Positions 46,002 through 57,639 of a stretch of DNA of 64,000 nt are shown here, one piece after another (the stretch's first letter is position 1; each line of letters begins with the position of its first letter). The stretch covers positions 10,162,001-10,226,000 of the forward strand of contig NC_003070.9 in NCBI RefSeq assembly GCF_000001735.4, in the 5' to 3' direction. The notes under the pieces were generated by a model. The model worked only from the letters and a program-made list of their open reading frames with translations. It ran no database searches and was not told where the DNA came from. The position numbers were made by a program, and so were the translations under genes. The stretch comes from Arabidopsis thaliana (Eukaryota > Streptophyta > Magnoliopsida > Brassicales > Brassicaceae).

Positions 46002-48488
46002 ATGGGGAAACAGGGATCACCGAGAAGTCCTCGACCTGAAACCATAGATAAAGAAGAGAAATTTGGGAGGAGAAGTTTGGATTCTTTATCTGGTAATGAT
46101 CTCTTACTCGGTAGAAGAATATATGCAAGTGAAGTTTCCAAGGCTCAAGGATCTAAGCATGATCAAAGCAGTGGTAGTAGCAACAAATTTTGGAAGAAGC
46201 AACATTCATGGCTTCGTAGGAACTTTAAGTCGATAGTTTTGATGATCTCAGTCACCGGTTTCATTTTCTGTATGGATTCCATTATGGTTTCGATCTTTCA
46301 TTCCGATAGTAGAGCCGTGGTGCAAGACATTTCAAGGTTGAGCAATATGACTTTGCATAAGGTTTGAGAATAAATATATCTTCTTTATACATCCTCCATT
46401 GTTATTGCTTCTTAATTTTTGTTTATGTCAATTAAGAATGGAGCAGTAGATGCTTCACCAGTTCAAATGTATAGCCGTCTTCTAAACTTAGCTTCGGATT
46501 CTCTTGCAAAGGTTAGTGAAAATGTAAGAAATTATATTTGTTATTTGTTTGAATCATTAATAATCTTCTTCTCCATTTGTATTACAAGAATGAATTCAAA
46601 CCCGATACACCAAACTTCCGGGAGGAAAGATCTTCAAAGTCATCACAGTGGAAGCCTTGTGCAGATAATAACAAAGCAGCTGTGGCATTAGAGAGGTCTA
46701 GAGAATTAAGCAATGGTTACATCATGGTTAGTGCAAATGGAGGCCTTAATCAACAGCGCGTGGCTGTAAGTATATACCAAAGTAATCATTATATATTTGA
46801 TTCATCAAGAAAGTATATATAGTGAATGTTAGTTTCTTGCAGATCTGTAACGCTGTTGCGGTTGCTGCTCTGCTCAACGCGACTCTAGTTCTTCCTCGGT
46901 TTCTTTACAGCAATGTATGGAAAGATCCTAGGTATTTTAAACTCCTCAAGACTTTCAAAATTTATTATAAAAAAAATTTGTTTGTTGATTTTGCGAAAGT
47001 GCGTAAATGGCAGCCAATTTGGTGATATATACCAAGAGGATCATTTTATCGAGTATCTGAAAGATGAGGTGAATATAGTGAAGAATCTTCCTCAACATCT
47101 AAAATCTACTGATAACAAGAATCTCAGCTTGGTGTGTTTTTGAACTCCCTTTTTTCCTTGTCCGGTCTAATTTATTGGAGATGCAAAATTCATAATGTTT
47201 GTTTTTCTACATAGGTTACTGATACGGAGCTTGTAAAAGAGGCAACACCAGTCGATTACATCGAACATGTTCTTCCTTTGTTAAAGAAGTATGGAATGGT
47301 TCATCTTTTCGGATACGGGAATCGCCTCGGGTTTGATCCATTGCCTTTTGACGTTCAGGTAAAATGAGAATGCATAATTAGAGTACTCACTTGGTTTCTT
47401 AGAAATAATATGGTTTTTTCTTTTGCTTCATTTAAAGAGATTACGATGTAAATGCAACTTTCACGCGCTGAAATTCGCGCCCAAGATTCAAGAAGCGGGA
47501 TCTCTGTTGGTGAAACGGATAAGAAGATTCAAAACATCGCGTAGCAGATTGGAAGAAGCATTACTTGGTGAATCCATGGTGAAAAGTACTGTTAAAGGAG
47601 AAGAAGAACCGTTGAAGTATCTTGCTTTGCATCTAAGGTTTGAAGAAGACATGGTTGCTTATTCTCTATGCGATTTTGGAGGAGGAGAAGCCGAGCGCAA
47701 AGAGCTTCAAGCTTACCGTGAAGATCATTTCCCTCTTCTACTCAAACGTTTGAAGAAATCAAAGTACAACGATAGATGAAACAACTCTACTTTTGCCCTC
47801 TTCAATGTTCTTTAAAGCTAATCAGATCTTGTTTCTTATTTTTCAGGCCAGTGTCCCCAGAAGAGTTAAGAAAAACGGGCAAGTGTCCACTAACACCAGA
47901 GGAAGCAACTCTGGTTCTTGCTGGTCTTGGATTCAAGAGAAAAACATATATTTACTTAGCTGGATCTCAAATCTATGGAGGCTCTTCTCGTATGCTTCCT
48001 TTAACAAGACTGTACCCGAATATCGCGACCAAAGAAACTCTCCTTACACCTCAAGAACTTGCGCCATTCAAGAACTTCTCTTCTCAGGTAAAAAGATATA
48101 AACAATCTTAAACTTACTTTTTCCCGAGTTACTCTGTTCTTGCTCAAACTTCATTTCGATGTTTTCGGACGCTGTTTTGCAGCTAGCTGCACTAGATTTC
48201 ATAGCTTGTATAGCATCAGATGTCTTTGCAATGACTGATTCTGGGAGTCAACTATCATCCTTAGTGTCTGGATTTAGAAACTACTACGGAAACGGTCAGG
48301 CACCAACATTGAGACCTAACAAGAAGAGGCTTGCAGCAATCTTATCAGACAGTGAAACAATAAAGTGGAAGATTTTTGAAGATCGTGTGAGAAAAATGGT
48401 AGAGGAAGGCCAAAAGCTTCGTACTAGGCCTTATGGACGCAGCATTTATAGACAACCGAGATGTCCTGAGTGTATGTGTAAATTTTGA
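46002..48488 (+). CDS. At1g29200: O-fucosyltransferase family protein (type II membrane)
   Basis: Nine coding exons (46002-46361, 46437-46511, 46589-46765, 46843-46931, 47014-47131, 47215-47358, 47438-47763, 47847-48087, 48183-48488) give 611 aa, in phase throughout. The N-terminus is cytosolic and Ser/Arg-rich, with one membrane segment at about residues 76-97 (SIVLMISVTGFIFCMDSIMV), the layout of a Golgi glycosyltransferase. The catalytic domain shows family motifs: GYIMVSANGGLNQQRVAICN, LVLPRFLYSNVW, LKYLALHLRFEEDMVAYSLC (the HxRxExD-type region) and GKCPLTPEEATLVLAGLGF. The exon 7 donor is GTACAA at 47764, which gives KKSKPVSPEEL; reading through it gives an early stop. Plant members of this large GT65/GT106-like family act on cell-wall glycans or proteins. 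The substrate here is unknown. Confidence 0.92.
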
Positions 48489-48677
48489 TCCTTGAAAGTA
48501 AAACAATAGTGTCTGGTCTGAAATTTTTGATTACCCGTTAGTACAAAAAAAGAATGAAGGTACTGTATATCATTGATTTTAAGTTTGTACTCGTTATGAA
48601 ACATTGAACTAGAACCTCTTTAGAAACTCTTGCTACATGAATCACAACATAGAAAAGCTTCGTTCTGGTTATGTCTC

Positions 48678-50571
48678 TCAACTTCTTCTCTCCAATTTCC
48701 TCTCGGAAGATCTTCTTCCTTCCACCTCTCGTCTCCGTTGTTGCCTGTATGGTTAATGAAATGATTATCCGATTTATCTAACTGAGGAATAGCTCAAGAT
48801 TGTATTAGTTTACAAATCAAACAACAGACAATATAACTTACGCAAAAGCTGAGTATCCAGAACCAGCACTTGTAGCAGATACAAGAGCTGCATTAGACCG
48901 GATTGAGGATATAGAATCCTGAGTTCCAGCTGCTAGAGGAGGATTCTTTACGTCCCCATCAACCTGATTTAACCATAAACACATAAAATGAAATAAGCGA
49001 AGAACTAAGTATGCCAAAATCATCATATAGTCACATTCTAGATATTTAAATCTGATAACAAACCTTATCCCATTTGGATTTCTTGTTCGGTCTACCATCA
49101 CGAGCAGCAATTTCGGTTGGTATGGAAGGCAATCCACTAGTAGCTAAAGCTGGAATACCTGAAAAAAAATTCATCATATTTTGCAGAGATGTAGCTGAGA
49201 TAAATAACTAACCAATCAGACACCTAGTCATTTTCACACACCTGGAATGGGGATGTTAGGCTTTTGAGCAGCGAAAACCGCCCCAGGTTGAGTACCAGCA
49301 GAAACAAAGTCAAGCTTCTGGTTCTTCTTGCTTTCTTGTTCCTTCCTTTCCCTCTCATTCTTCATGTCGATTTCTGTAATTAACACATAAACAAGGATCA
49401 TTACAAATCATGAAATATGGAGAACGCAGAATATAGTAATAATAGTGACCAGCATCAATAATTTACTAAAGTAATAATGAGTGCATGATACTGAACAGAG
49501 TATCAAAATTATAAGCAAAAGATATCAAAGATGCTTCTTACTGAGACAAGAGTAAACAAGAAAAGAGAAGAAAAAAACGAAGAAGCTACAAAAAGGTGGA
49601 GTTACCTATTGCATCACAGAAGTCACTTGGGTCATATCCACTGGGATCAAATACATCTTTACTGAAACACGAACCAATCTGGTCAATGTCTTGGTAAGAT
49701 ACAGCATGCAATAGGAAGTCAGGATTCCTGTATTCCTTCCTATTCCTCACTTCTGAATTGAAACTCTTCCCCATCTTTTTCAAGCTCAGAAACTTATCTA
49801 TTTTCCTCTACAAACACAACAAAAAAAAATACATATCAGACCAACTTGTAACTGAATCACAAACTAATCAGCTTAGAAGACTGCTATTTCCAACCATACG
49901 TACCAAGAGACCCCACACAACACACCAATGAGTTCTTGCCTACCTAATGTTTCAAAATAACATTGAAGCATCATCAGGAAACTTACTTGCAGCTCCTCAG
50001 AGCAATGAGTAATCAGCTTAGAATCACAAACTAATCAGTTTAGAAGACTGCTATTTCCAAACAACACACCAATGAGTTCTTGCCTACCTAAACTTTTAAA
50101 ATTAGAACATTGAAGCATCATCAGGAAACTTACTTGCAGCTCCTCAGAGCACCTCTCTCTCGGTCTTGGCGGAAGAAACTGATCCAATAACGTATCACTA
50201 CTTTCCCCTGAAGCATCATCACCTCTCTCACCATCCGCAACTCCAGACTCACCAATCATTCGATTACTCCAATCAGGTCTCGATGATTCATCGTTATCAA
50301 GTGAACGAGGAGTCCCATGAGCACTAGAAGAAGCTCCAACACCATCTAATAGCCTCGGCGTTCTAGAATCTTCTCCTCCTCTTCCTTTCTCTTCTTCATC
50401 CATATAATTCGCTTCTTCTACCTGATCTTCTTCAATTATTTTTTCACTCTCTTCCTGATTTCTCTGCTTCTCATCCTCTTCTTCCTCTTCCTCGGCGTCT
50501 TCCATCTCTTCGTCATCTTCATCACTGTAAACGGAAAGCAAAGCGATTCCTTCAGACTTCTTCGGAGCCAT
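48678..50571 (-). CDS. At1g29220: HCNGP-like nuclear protein (SAP30BP family)
   Basis: Six coding exons (50571-50134, 49807-49606, 49373-49242, 49158-49064, 48963-48842, 48744-48678) encode 351 aa. The N-terminal 140 residues are very acidic and disordered (EDDEEMEDAEEEEEEDEKQR). The conserved HCNGP core spans FLPPRPRERCSEELQ, RKIDKFLSLKKMGKSFNSEV, YRNPDFLLHAV and FDPSGYDPSDFCDAIG. A basic segment with a likely nuclear signal (RPNKKSKWDK) and a basic C-terminus (QQRRREVEGRRSS) follow. The human relative SAP30BP is linked to transcription repression and splicing; the plant role is inferred. The junction of exon 1 and intron 1 has been duplicated (49859-50151). Confidence 0.9.
49859..50151. repeat. 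Tandem duplication of an exon-intron junction
   Basis: The blocks 50026-50151 and 49859-50004 share AGAAGACTGCTATTTCCAA, CACCAATGAGTTCTTGCCTA and GAAGCATCATCAGGAAACTT with the following TACTTGCAGCTCCTCAGAGC. The first block includes the end of exon 1 and its GTAAGT donor, so the second is an intact decoy donor inside the intron. The intronic copy has about 20 extra bases. Confidence 0.85.
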
Positions 50572-52859
50572 AAGAAACTGTTGAGCTCAAATTCGAGACT
50601 AAGACTTTCGGATTTCGAATCCGATTGCAAGAACAAATTCAAATTTGGGGGAAGAAGAGAACTTTTAGGGTTCTTCAAAAATGGTTTGATTCTGAATCGA
50701 ATTGCAACCCGAACTTGGATCCACCGAATCAGAACCCAGTTGGGATGTTATATTTTTAAAACGACGTAGTTATAAATTGGATCGTTTATCTATTACTAAA
50801 GGCCCAATAACTAAAATTATTGTGCAATGAGTCCAAAACAATGCGAGATTGCTATATGATATTGCTTTTAATTTTTGGATATTTTTTTTAATCTTCAAAT
50901 GTAAGACAAACTCCTAAAACTAGATGATAAAACAGGAAAAAAATTGTTATTTGTTTACAATTTAATGTCTTTACATTCTAAAGTTTTTAAAAAAATATAA
51001 TAGTAATTTGAAGAAATATGTTAAATTTTGTTTGTTTCATTGCAATTGGTTGCAACTTAATTCATACTACCTTGCATTTGTCTAGTTCTTAAGCAAAATT
51101 GCCCTGAATTGTAATTATTATTTATACAATTTTTTTCTAGTTTTTAAGTTGTGAGTCAATAATATAATAGACCTAAGACTAGCAAAGAAAATATGAACAG
51201 TAGCTTCTATGAAAAGTTACAAGTTAAATTAATTAAAAGCCTTATTTTGAATAAATTTAATTTCAAAGTATAATATATACTCAGTAATTACGTAGTCATA
51301 CCTAGAAAACTATTTCTTCTTTTCTTATAGATTGTAAAGAGTCGTTTGAAGTTAGTAGTGACTTTCGCTTATGTGTTTCTTCCTTGTGCTTATGGATAGG
51401 GTTAAATAAATAGCACTTCCTTGAGATAATCAAATGATAGCAACCCATATAATAAGCTATTCAACAAGACTTAGTTTTACTTTTACTCGATAACTATTTG
51501 TTTTGTTAGTCCAAATCACAAGTCGATTTCAAACATGTATATTCTTTTGTTGATATTACATCTTTTTTCTTAGTCATTTTTATATAACATCAACATCTAC
51601 ATGCACCAATTAATATGTTGGTTATAAGAAAAAGGTAGTTTTAATTTGGTGGCAAATTGTCGATAGTTATTTATATCAGTTACTAGGGTAGTGTTTACTA
51701 GATGATTTTCAAATAGTGTACATTTCATTAAAACTAAACTAATGTGAATATATATATGATGTTATTAGTGATTTGGATTTTAGTGTAGAAAAGAATATTC
51801 CATTTAGAAAACATGATAAAAAGAATTATATATAGAAGGTAGAAAACCAAATTTGGATATAACTTTGGAAATAATATTATAGAAAGAACTGGAATTATTG
51901 TAAGGAAAAATGAACTCGGATTTGGTCGGCGATGTGAAGTCCACGAACTCACGTAAGCACCAACGCAGCAACACCTGGTTCCCACAATACCATTCGTTAC
52001 ATTTCTGATTCATATAGGTTGTCGTCACAAGAAAAGAGTTATAAATATTATTTAAAAGTGATGACAAAAGAAATAAAATTTAACTCAGTAAAGCGTGACC
52101 GTGTCATACGATGGCAACTTCTTATGAATACCTATCTATGATCTGCTGATCGATCAGGTTCCTTTTGCTACTGATAAGTTCTGTCTATTATCTGGCACTG
52201 AATAAACTGCTGGAGGTAGAAATATCATAGCGAAAATCACAAAACCCATTGTTCATTGCAAATTGTACTGTGATAACGAAGACGACACCATCATAAGTTT
52301 CAATATCTTTATTTTATTTTCTACAGTTTTAAATATTCAAACATTAGAAATAAATTTAATTTTCTCACTGAATAAATATACTACTAAAATTATATTCAAA
52401 ATAAAACCATTTTTATTTTAAAGTTGTTGTCTTGGTGTATACTGTATAGGTAATAGGCATATAGCGTGTTTAGGTAACATTTATATTTCTCTATAATGAT
52501 AAAAATTAATTAGAACACGTGTAAATATGCTGGCAAAACAAAAAACGGATTTATGATAATTTCGAAGTCAAATGATATATTAAATTTTCCAATAAAGACT
52601 ATTAGACCATTTCAATGTAATAATTTAAACCAAAACCGTTATAAAACAAGACAAAATTAGGTAAGGCCAAACATCAACAACCGGCCAAAACAACCAAACC
52701 CTATTTTATTTTCGTTCTGTTTTCTTTTGGCTTTTTGGTCGTTTTCACGTTTGCCCAACCAACCAAACAAGGAGACTCAAACGGAAGAAACAAACAAACC
52801 AACCAAAACCCCCCGAATACAAAACCCAAACCAATCAGAAGCTCTTTCTTTGGACACGG
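50572..52859. other. Divergent spacer between HCNGP-like gene and CIPK18
   Basis: It holds two opposite promoters. No gene is supported. A less AT-rich island at about 51915-52030 has open reading in more than one minus frame but no recognisable domain. The leader of CIPK18 at 52690-52859 is rich in AACCAAAC-type repeats. Confidence 0.5.
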
Positions 52860-54422
52860 ATGGCTCAAGCCTTGGCTCAACCACCACTGGTGGTCACCAC
52901 CGTCGTCCCAGACCCGCCGCCGCCGCCACCACCACCGCACCCAAAGCCGTATGCTCTACGATACATGGCGGATCTTCTTGGCCGGATTGGTATAATGGAT
53001 ACAGACAAAGATGGTAACATCAGCCCACAGAGTCCGAGGAGTCCTAGGAGCCCAAGAAACAACATTCTCATGGGGAAGTACGAGCTTGGGAAGCTTCTCG
53101 GCCACGGAACCTTTGCAAAGGTTTATTTAGCTCAAAACATCAAATCTGGAGATAAAGTCGCCATTAAAGTCATCGACAAGGAGAAGATTATGAAGAGTGG
53201 TTTGGTTGCTCACATCAAACGGGAAATCTCTATCCTCCGCCGTGTCCGTCACCCTTACATCGTTCATCTATTCGAGGTTATGGCGACGAAGTCCAAGATT
53301 TACTTTGTGATGGAGTACGTTGGAGGCGGCGAGTTGTTCAACACGGTTGCTAAAGGTCGATTGCCCGAGGAAACTGCTCGGAGATATTTCCAGCAGCTGA
53401 TCTCCTCTGTTTCGTTCTGCCATGGCCGCGGTGTTTACCACCGTGACCTTAAACCAGAGAATCTGCTTTTAGACAACAAAGGGAACCTTAAAGTATCTGA
53501 CTTTGGTCTCAGCGCGGTGGCAGAGCAGCTTCGTCAAGACGGGCTCTGCCACACGTTTTGCGGGACTCCAGCGTATATTGCACCCGAGGTTTTGACTAGA
53601 AAAGGGTACGATGCAGCGAAAGCCGATGTTTGGTCATGTGGAGTGATCTTATTCGTGTTGATGGCTGGTCACATTCCGTTCTACGACAAGAACATAATGG
53701 TTATGTACAAGAAGATTTACAAAGGGGAATTTAGGTGTCCTCGTTGGTTTTCATCGGATCTTGTTCGGTTATTGACTCGGCTTCTTGATACGAATCCGGA
53801 TACTCGGATTACAATACCCGAGATCATGAAGAACAGATGGTTCAAGAAAGGATTCAAACATGTTAAATTCTACATCGAAGATGATAAACTGTGTAGGGAA
53901 GATGAAGATGAGGAGGAAGAGGCATCATCATCAGGCCGCTCTTCGACAGTTTCAGAGAGCGATGCAGAGTTCGATGTAAAACGGATGGGAATAGGTTCAA
54001 TGCCAAGACCCTCGAGCTTAAACGCGTTTGACATTATATCTTTCTCTTCAGGGTTTGATCTGTCTGGTTTGTTTGAGGAAGAAGGAGGAGAAGGGACGAG
54101 GTTTGTGTCAGGTGCTCCTGTTTCAAAGATCATATCGAAGCTGGAAGAGATTGCGAAAATCGTGAGCTTTACTGTGAGGAAGAAAGAATGGAGTTTGAGA
54201 TTAGAAGGTTGTAGAGAAGGAGCAAAAGGACCGTTGACAATTGCGGCTGAGATATTTGAGCTGACTCCATCTCTAGTGGTGGTGGAGGTGAAGAAGAAAG
54301 GAGGAGACAGAGAAGAGTATGAAGAGTTTTGCAACAAGGAACTCAGACCAGAGCTGGAGAAACTAATCCATGAAGAAGTTGTAGTAGAAGAAGCATTGTA
54401 TTTGCCATCTGATACTGAATAG
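52860..54422 (+). CDS. CIPK18: CBL-interacting protein kinase CIPK18 (SnRK3)
   Basis: A single exon of 520 aa, matching the length of CIPK18/SnRK3.20 (At1g29230); a group of CIPK genes lacks introns. It is a Ser/Thr kinase regulated by calcium sensors (CBLs). The kinase domain starts at about residue 73 (YELGKLLGHGTFAKVYLAQ), with ATP Lys in VAIKVIDKEK, catalytic HRDLKPEN at about 194, DFG at about 214 and APE at about 241. The NAF/FISL motif (LNAFDIISFSSGFDLSGLF) at about 387 binds the CBL and is autoinhibitory. A PPI-like segment (SLRLEGCREGAKGPLTIAAE) for PP2C phosphatases follows. Residues 1-70 include a proline run and repeated SPRSP, unusual but known for this subgroup. Confidence 0.96.
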   Translation: MAQALAQPPLVVTTVVPDPPPPPPPPHPKPYALRYMADLLGRIGIMDTDKDGNISPQSPRSPRSPRNNILMGKYELGKLLGHGTFAKVYLAQNIKSGDKVAIKVIDKEKIMKSGLVAHIKREISILRRVRHPYIVHLFEVMATKSKIYFVMEYVGGGELFNTVAKGRLPEETARRYFQQLISSVSFCHGRGVYHRDLKPENLLLDNKGNLKVSDFGLSAVAEQLRQDGLCHTFCGTPAYIAPEVLTRKGYDAAKADVWSCGVILFVLMAGHIPFYDKNIMVMYKKIYKGEFRCPRWFSSDLVRLLTRLLDTNPDTRITIPEIMKNRWFKKGFKHVKFYIEDDKLCREDEDEEEEASSSGRSSTVSESDAEFDVKRMGIGSMPRPSSLNAFDIISFSSGFDLSGLFEEEGGEGTRFVSGAPVSKIISKLEEIAKIVSFTVRKKEWSLRLEGCREGAKGPLTIAAEIFELTPSLVVVEVKKKGGDREEYEEFCNKELRPELEKLIHEEVVVEEALYLPSDTE

Positions 54423-54545
54423 TATAAAACAAGGAAGGCTGATAACAAGAATATACAAGAAACAAGATTGTGTTACATTCTTTTGTTACTATTGATTATT
54501 TATTCGTTATTCTTGTTCTATGTTAATGTTGATGTTGGTGTAAAA

Positions 54546-54598
54546 CTGAGAGATTTCGGAGATCTTCACGATTTGTTGTGATCTCCGAAATCTCCCAG
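54546..54598. repeat. 19-bp inverted repeat in CIPK18 3' flank
   Basis: CTGAGAGATTTCGGAGATC (54546-54564) and GATCTCCGAAATCTCCCAG (54580-54598) pair over 19 bases with one G:U-type mismatch and a 15-base loop. It starts 124 bases after the CIPK18 stop codon, so it probably lies in the 3'UTR or just beyond. Confidence 0.8.
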
Positions 54599-54599
54599 T

Positions 54600-55022
54600 G
54601 TGTGTTTATGTATATAAGTGGTATTGTAATGTGAGTGATAGGAAGATGAGGGAAGAAAATAAGCAAAAGAGGGTGAGAGATCAGGCAATTTAGTCGATTT
54701 TTTCTGGTCACAGAGCCAGTTTTTTGGTGGATTGCTCATATATAGTTTGTATATATATGTAAAACAAGAGACGAGCTTAATGGAAATTCTTACTCTGCCT
54801 TCCTTTAGTTCACTGTTTTCTTCATCCTAAGTCTTACTAGTATTTGCCTCATTAATTAGAGTTAATATTGAAGCTGCACATGTAAATGAGGTTCATAAAA
54901 CAAGCACATATTTTCTTTTCACCAGTGGATGAAATGACTACCAAATAACTAATGATTGAGCTGAAACGTAGGTATAAACCTGATGATCTCGGGGAGGTCA
55001 GAACTCGAGAAGCATCAAGGTC
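54600..55022. other. Convergent 3' region between CIPK18 and DUF688 gene
   Basis: Only 3'UTR-type sequence is seen. The stop codons of the two convergent genes are 600 bases apart. Confidence 0.5.
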
Positions 55023-56924
55023 TCAAGTTTTGGATTGATGAGATGTATGAGCAACCAGTTCCTGCACAAAATTGAAGTAAGTAAATACCAAAGATGGCTA
55101 GCTGATTCTTGCTTAAAGCACTGTATATGTGAAAATGAGAGATGCTTACTTCGGAATATCGGATATGATCTCTGTGCATGTAGGAAGTCTTAACAATAGT
55201 TTCCCACTTGGTACCATTTCTGTAGTTTTCTGTAAGATCCTGCTTTTGGGGGTTGAATGGATGATATCTACGTGAAGTGATCTGAGAAGTTACTGAAGGC
55301 AGATTATGACAAAGCCAAGATTCAGAAGGCCTTTTGGGAGAAGGTGGTGCAAGAGGAGACCGATCAAAACCACTACTGATCTCTACTAACTCATTTCCCT
55401 TCACCATTTCACTACTTCTAATACTTATATTTTCAAAAGCTTCAAGTTCAGGATTGGCATCTGGTTTCCTTCCTGTCATATCTGCTTCCTCTGGAAAGAT
55501 CATGAGATTTGAGTTATGCTGATCATTGGTCATGTGATCATTCTCGGTGTCGACATAAACTGTCTTCTCCAAGATTGAACCATTGCTTTTTGGGTAGAGT
55601 AACTCCTGAGACGTCCTGCTTATGTTTCTAGTATGATTGCTCAACCTGTTAGCTCTCAGGTTCTCGGTTTCCCTACGAGTCTCAGGGAAACCCGCATGGT
55701 GTAAAGGAGAACCGTTACCTGTACTGCGAAATGGTGACATACAGCGAGAGTGTCTGTAAGGAGATGAAGACCTCTTCGCAGCAGAAATCAAGTTTGATTC
55801 AGAGTTGAACTTCTTCCCATTGCTTGGATGAACTGGTGAATGAACTTTACCACTCAACTTGTGCTTAGAAACTGAATCAAGAGCTAGCTGGAAAATGTAC
55901 AAGAGCTACTAGTCAGTGAGTGTCTAATCATATTTATAAGGGACTAATAGGAGTCTAAAGGTGGAACCTTTTTAACAGATTGGAATCGATATTTGAGTTG
56001 AGCAACCTTGCTTGACTTCACTTGATCATGACTTGGTGATGTTATTGGAGAGTTGTGTTTAGCTTTAAAACCAGGCACTGTGTTCAGCATGCCGAGAGAG
56101 TCTTTAAAGCACAATTGTGGCAACATTCCACAACCTCTCTTTGAAAGATAGGCGTACTCAGAAACTTCATCATCTTCCTCACCCACCTTGCTTTCTTCAT
56201 CATCAATGTCTTGGTGGTAATAGTAAGATGGGACTATAGACACATCATATCTATTAGGAGTTTGCTGCTTCTCCCCCGGTACTAACTCTCTTATCTGTAT
56301 CGTTGGTTCAGCCATAAAAGTGGATGGTTTTCGATTCGAAGCATAATGAGACTGCTCCACAGTCATAGCTTTGGCAGCTGGTAAAAAACGACTCATCATG
56401 AAATCCCGAGATTGAGCATCCAGTGGTTTCTTGGTCTCAACGCCACCATATTCACTCACACCACTAATGCTATTGTTAAAAGAAAACGAGTCCTTTGGAG
56501 AGAGAGTGTCAAGAGCATCAGAAAACACATCATCTTCATCATCATCTGATTCTTCAACTTGTTTACCCTTTGAACTCTGCAATCTTGTCATGTTTGCATC
56601 AACGGCTTTACCCGGTGGAAGACATGGTGTAAAAACTTGTTCTTCTTCTTTCATCAAAACACAAACTTGGGGTTTGAAATCATTGCCCTTTAATCTTCCA
56701 GGAGCTTGTTCCCAAGTGAAAGGAACAGAGGCAGGTTCAGTAACCTCATCATCTAAACCCATCATATATGGAACAAGAACTGGAACAGAAGGACATTCAC
56801 TTGTCTTAGAGTCATAATCAGTGAAGTTATTACTCTTGTTTCTACGCACAGAGACTCCTGCTGTCTTCTGCATCCGTCTTGTTGAAAGAAGAGGTACGCT
56901 GAAGTTCAGTTTCCTCTCCTCCAT
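55023..56924 (-). CDS. At1g29240: DUF688 family protein
   Basis: Three coding exons (56924-55968, 55887-55150, 55061-55023) give 577 aa. The start at 56924 (MEERKLNFSVPLLSTRR) is the typical DUF688 N-terminus; the longer open frame upstream begins at GTG and is not used. Conserved segments include VTEPASVPFTWEQAPGRLKG and FTPCLPPGK, both family hallmarks, and SVTEYAYL-like KRGCGMLPQLCFKDSLGML. The C-terminal half (SSSPYRHSRCMSPFR, PLAPPSPKRPSESWLCHNLP) is disordered. A 5'UTR intron is likely, with donor near 57622 (CCG then GTAACG) and acceptor near 57021 (TTTGTTTCAG). Function of this plant-specific family is unknown. The exon 1 donor, GTTCCA, is weak. Confidence 0.9.
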
Positions 56925-57639
56925 AGTAAGAGAGCTAGCTAGTTTAGTTCTTAGGATATGGCTCACAGACCAATGAAACCATATATGGATATATATTGAA
57001 GTTCTCTAGAACAGATCTGAAACAAAACAAAACAACAGATTTTTCAGTAATCTTGAATATTATCCATATAAAAACCATATAATAATCATATAGTAGATGA
57101 TCTCTTTCTCTATGTATAAAGGATTATTATCTGAATTCTGAAGTAAGTAGGTAGATACAGACAAAAAGAAAAGATCTCTCTGTGAACTTTTTTACTACTA
57201 GAAACTTCAATTTTAATAATAATATTTAACGCAACACCAACACCGCTTAAAAGTTATGAAATCTAGTGACGGTGTCAAAATTTTCAGACCCGTGACATCA
57301 ATCATTACAAGGATTTGCGCAATTGAGTACCAGAAACCCCACATATAGAAGACTGTGACGATGTCATAATCGTTATAACTAAGTAGAGTAGAGAATAATG
57401 ATAACAAATCTCAAGAAATGAAGAACTAAGTGCAAGATTTAGATGCAGAACTGAGGATAATGTACGGAGAAAGTAACGCTCACGAAAAATTCTAATCGAT
57501 AGTCAACTAAAATAACCTCGTCGACATGCTTAATTCATTCTACAGTAGAAATTTCAAGAAAAAAAATAAGCGAAACTAGGAGAGTCGTTTTAGAGCTACA
57601 AGGATTGAGATCAGTACGTTACCGGAAAGTGAAGCCACA

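Noticed and set aside
51734-52067. Overlapping 83- and 87-codon minus frames
   Set aside because: They are short, in AT-rich DNA and show no domain; the slightly GC-richer centre is noted as spacer content only.
53870-54448. 192-codon minus-strand frame opposite CIPK18
   Set aside because: Antisense shadow of the Glu/Ser-rich end of CIPK18, giving poly-Ser runs.
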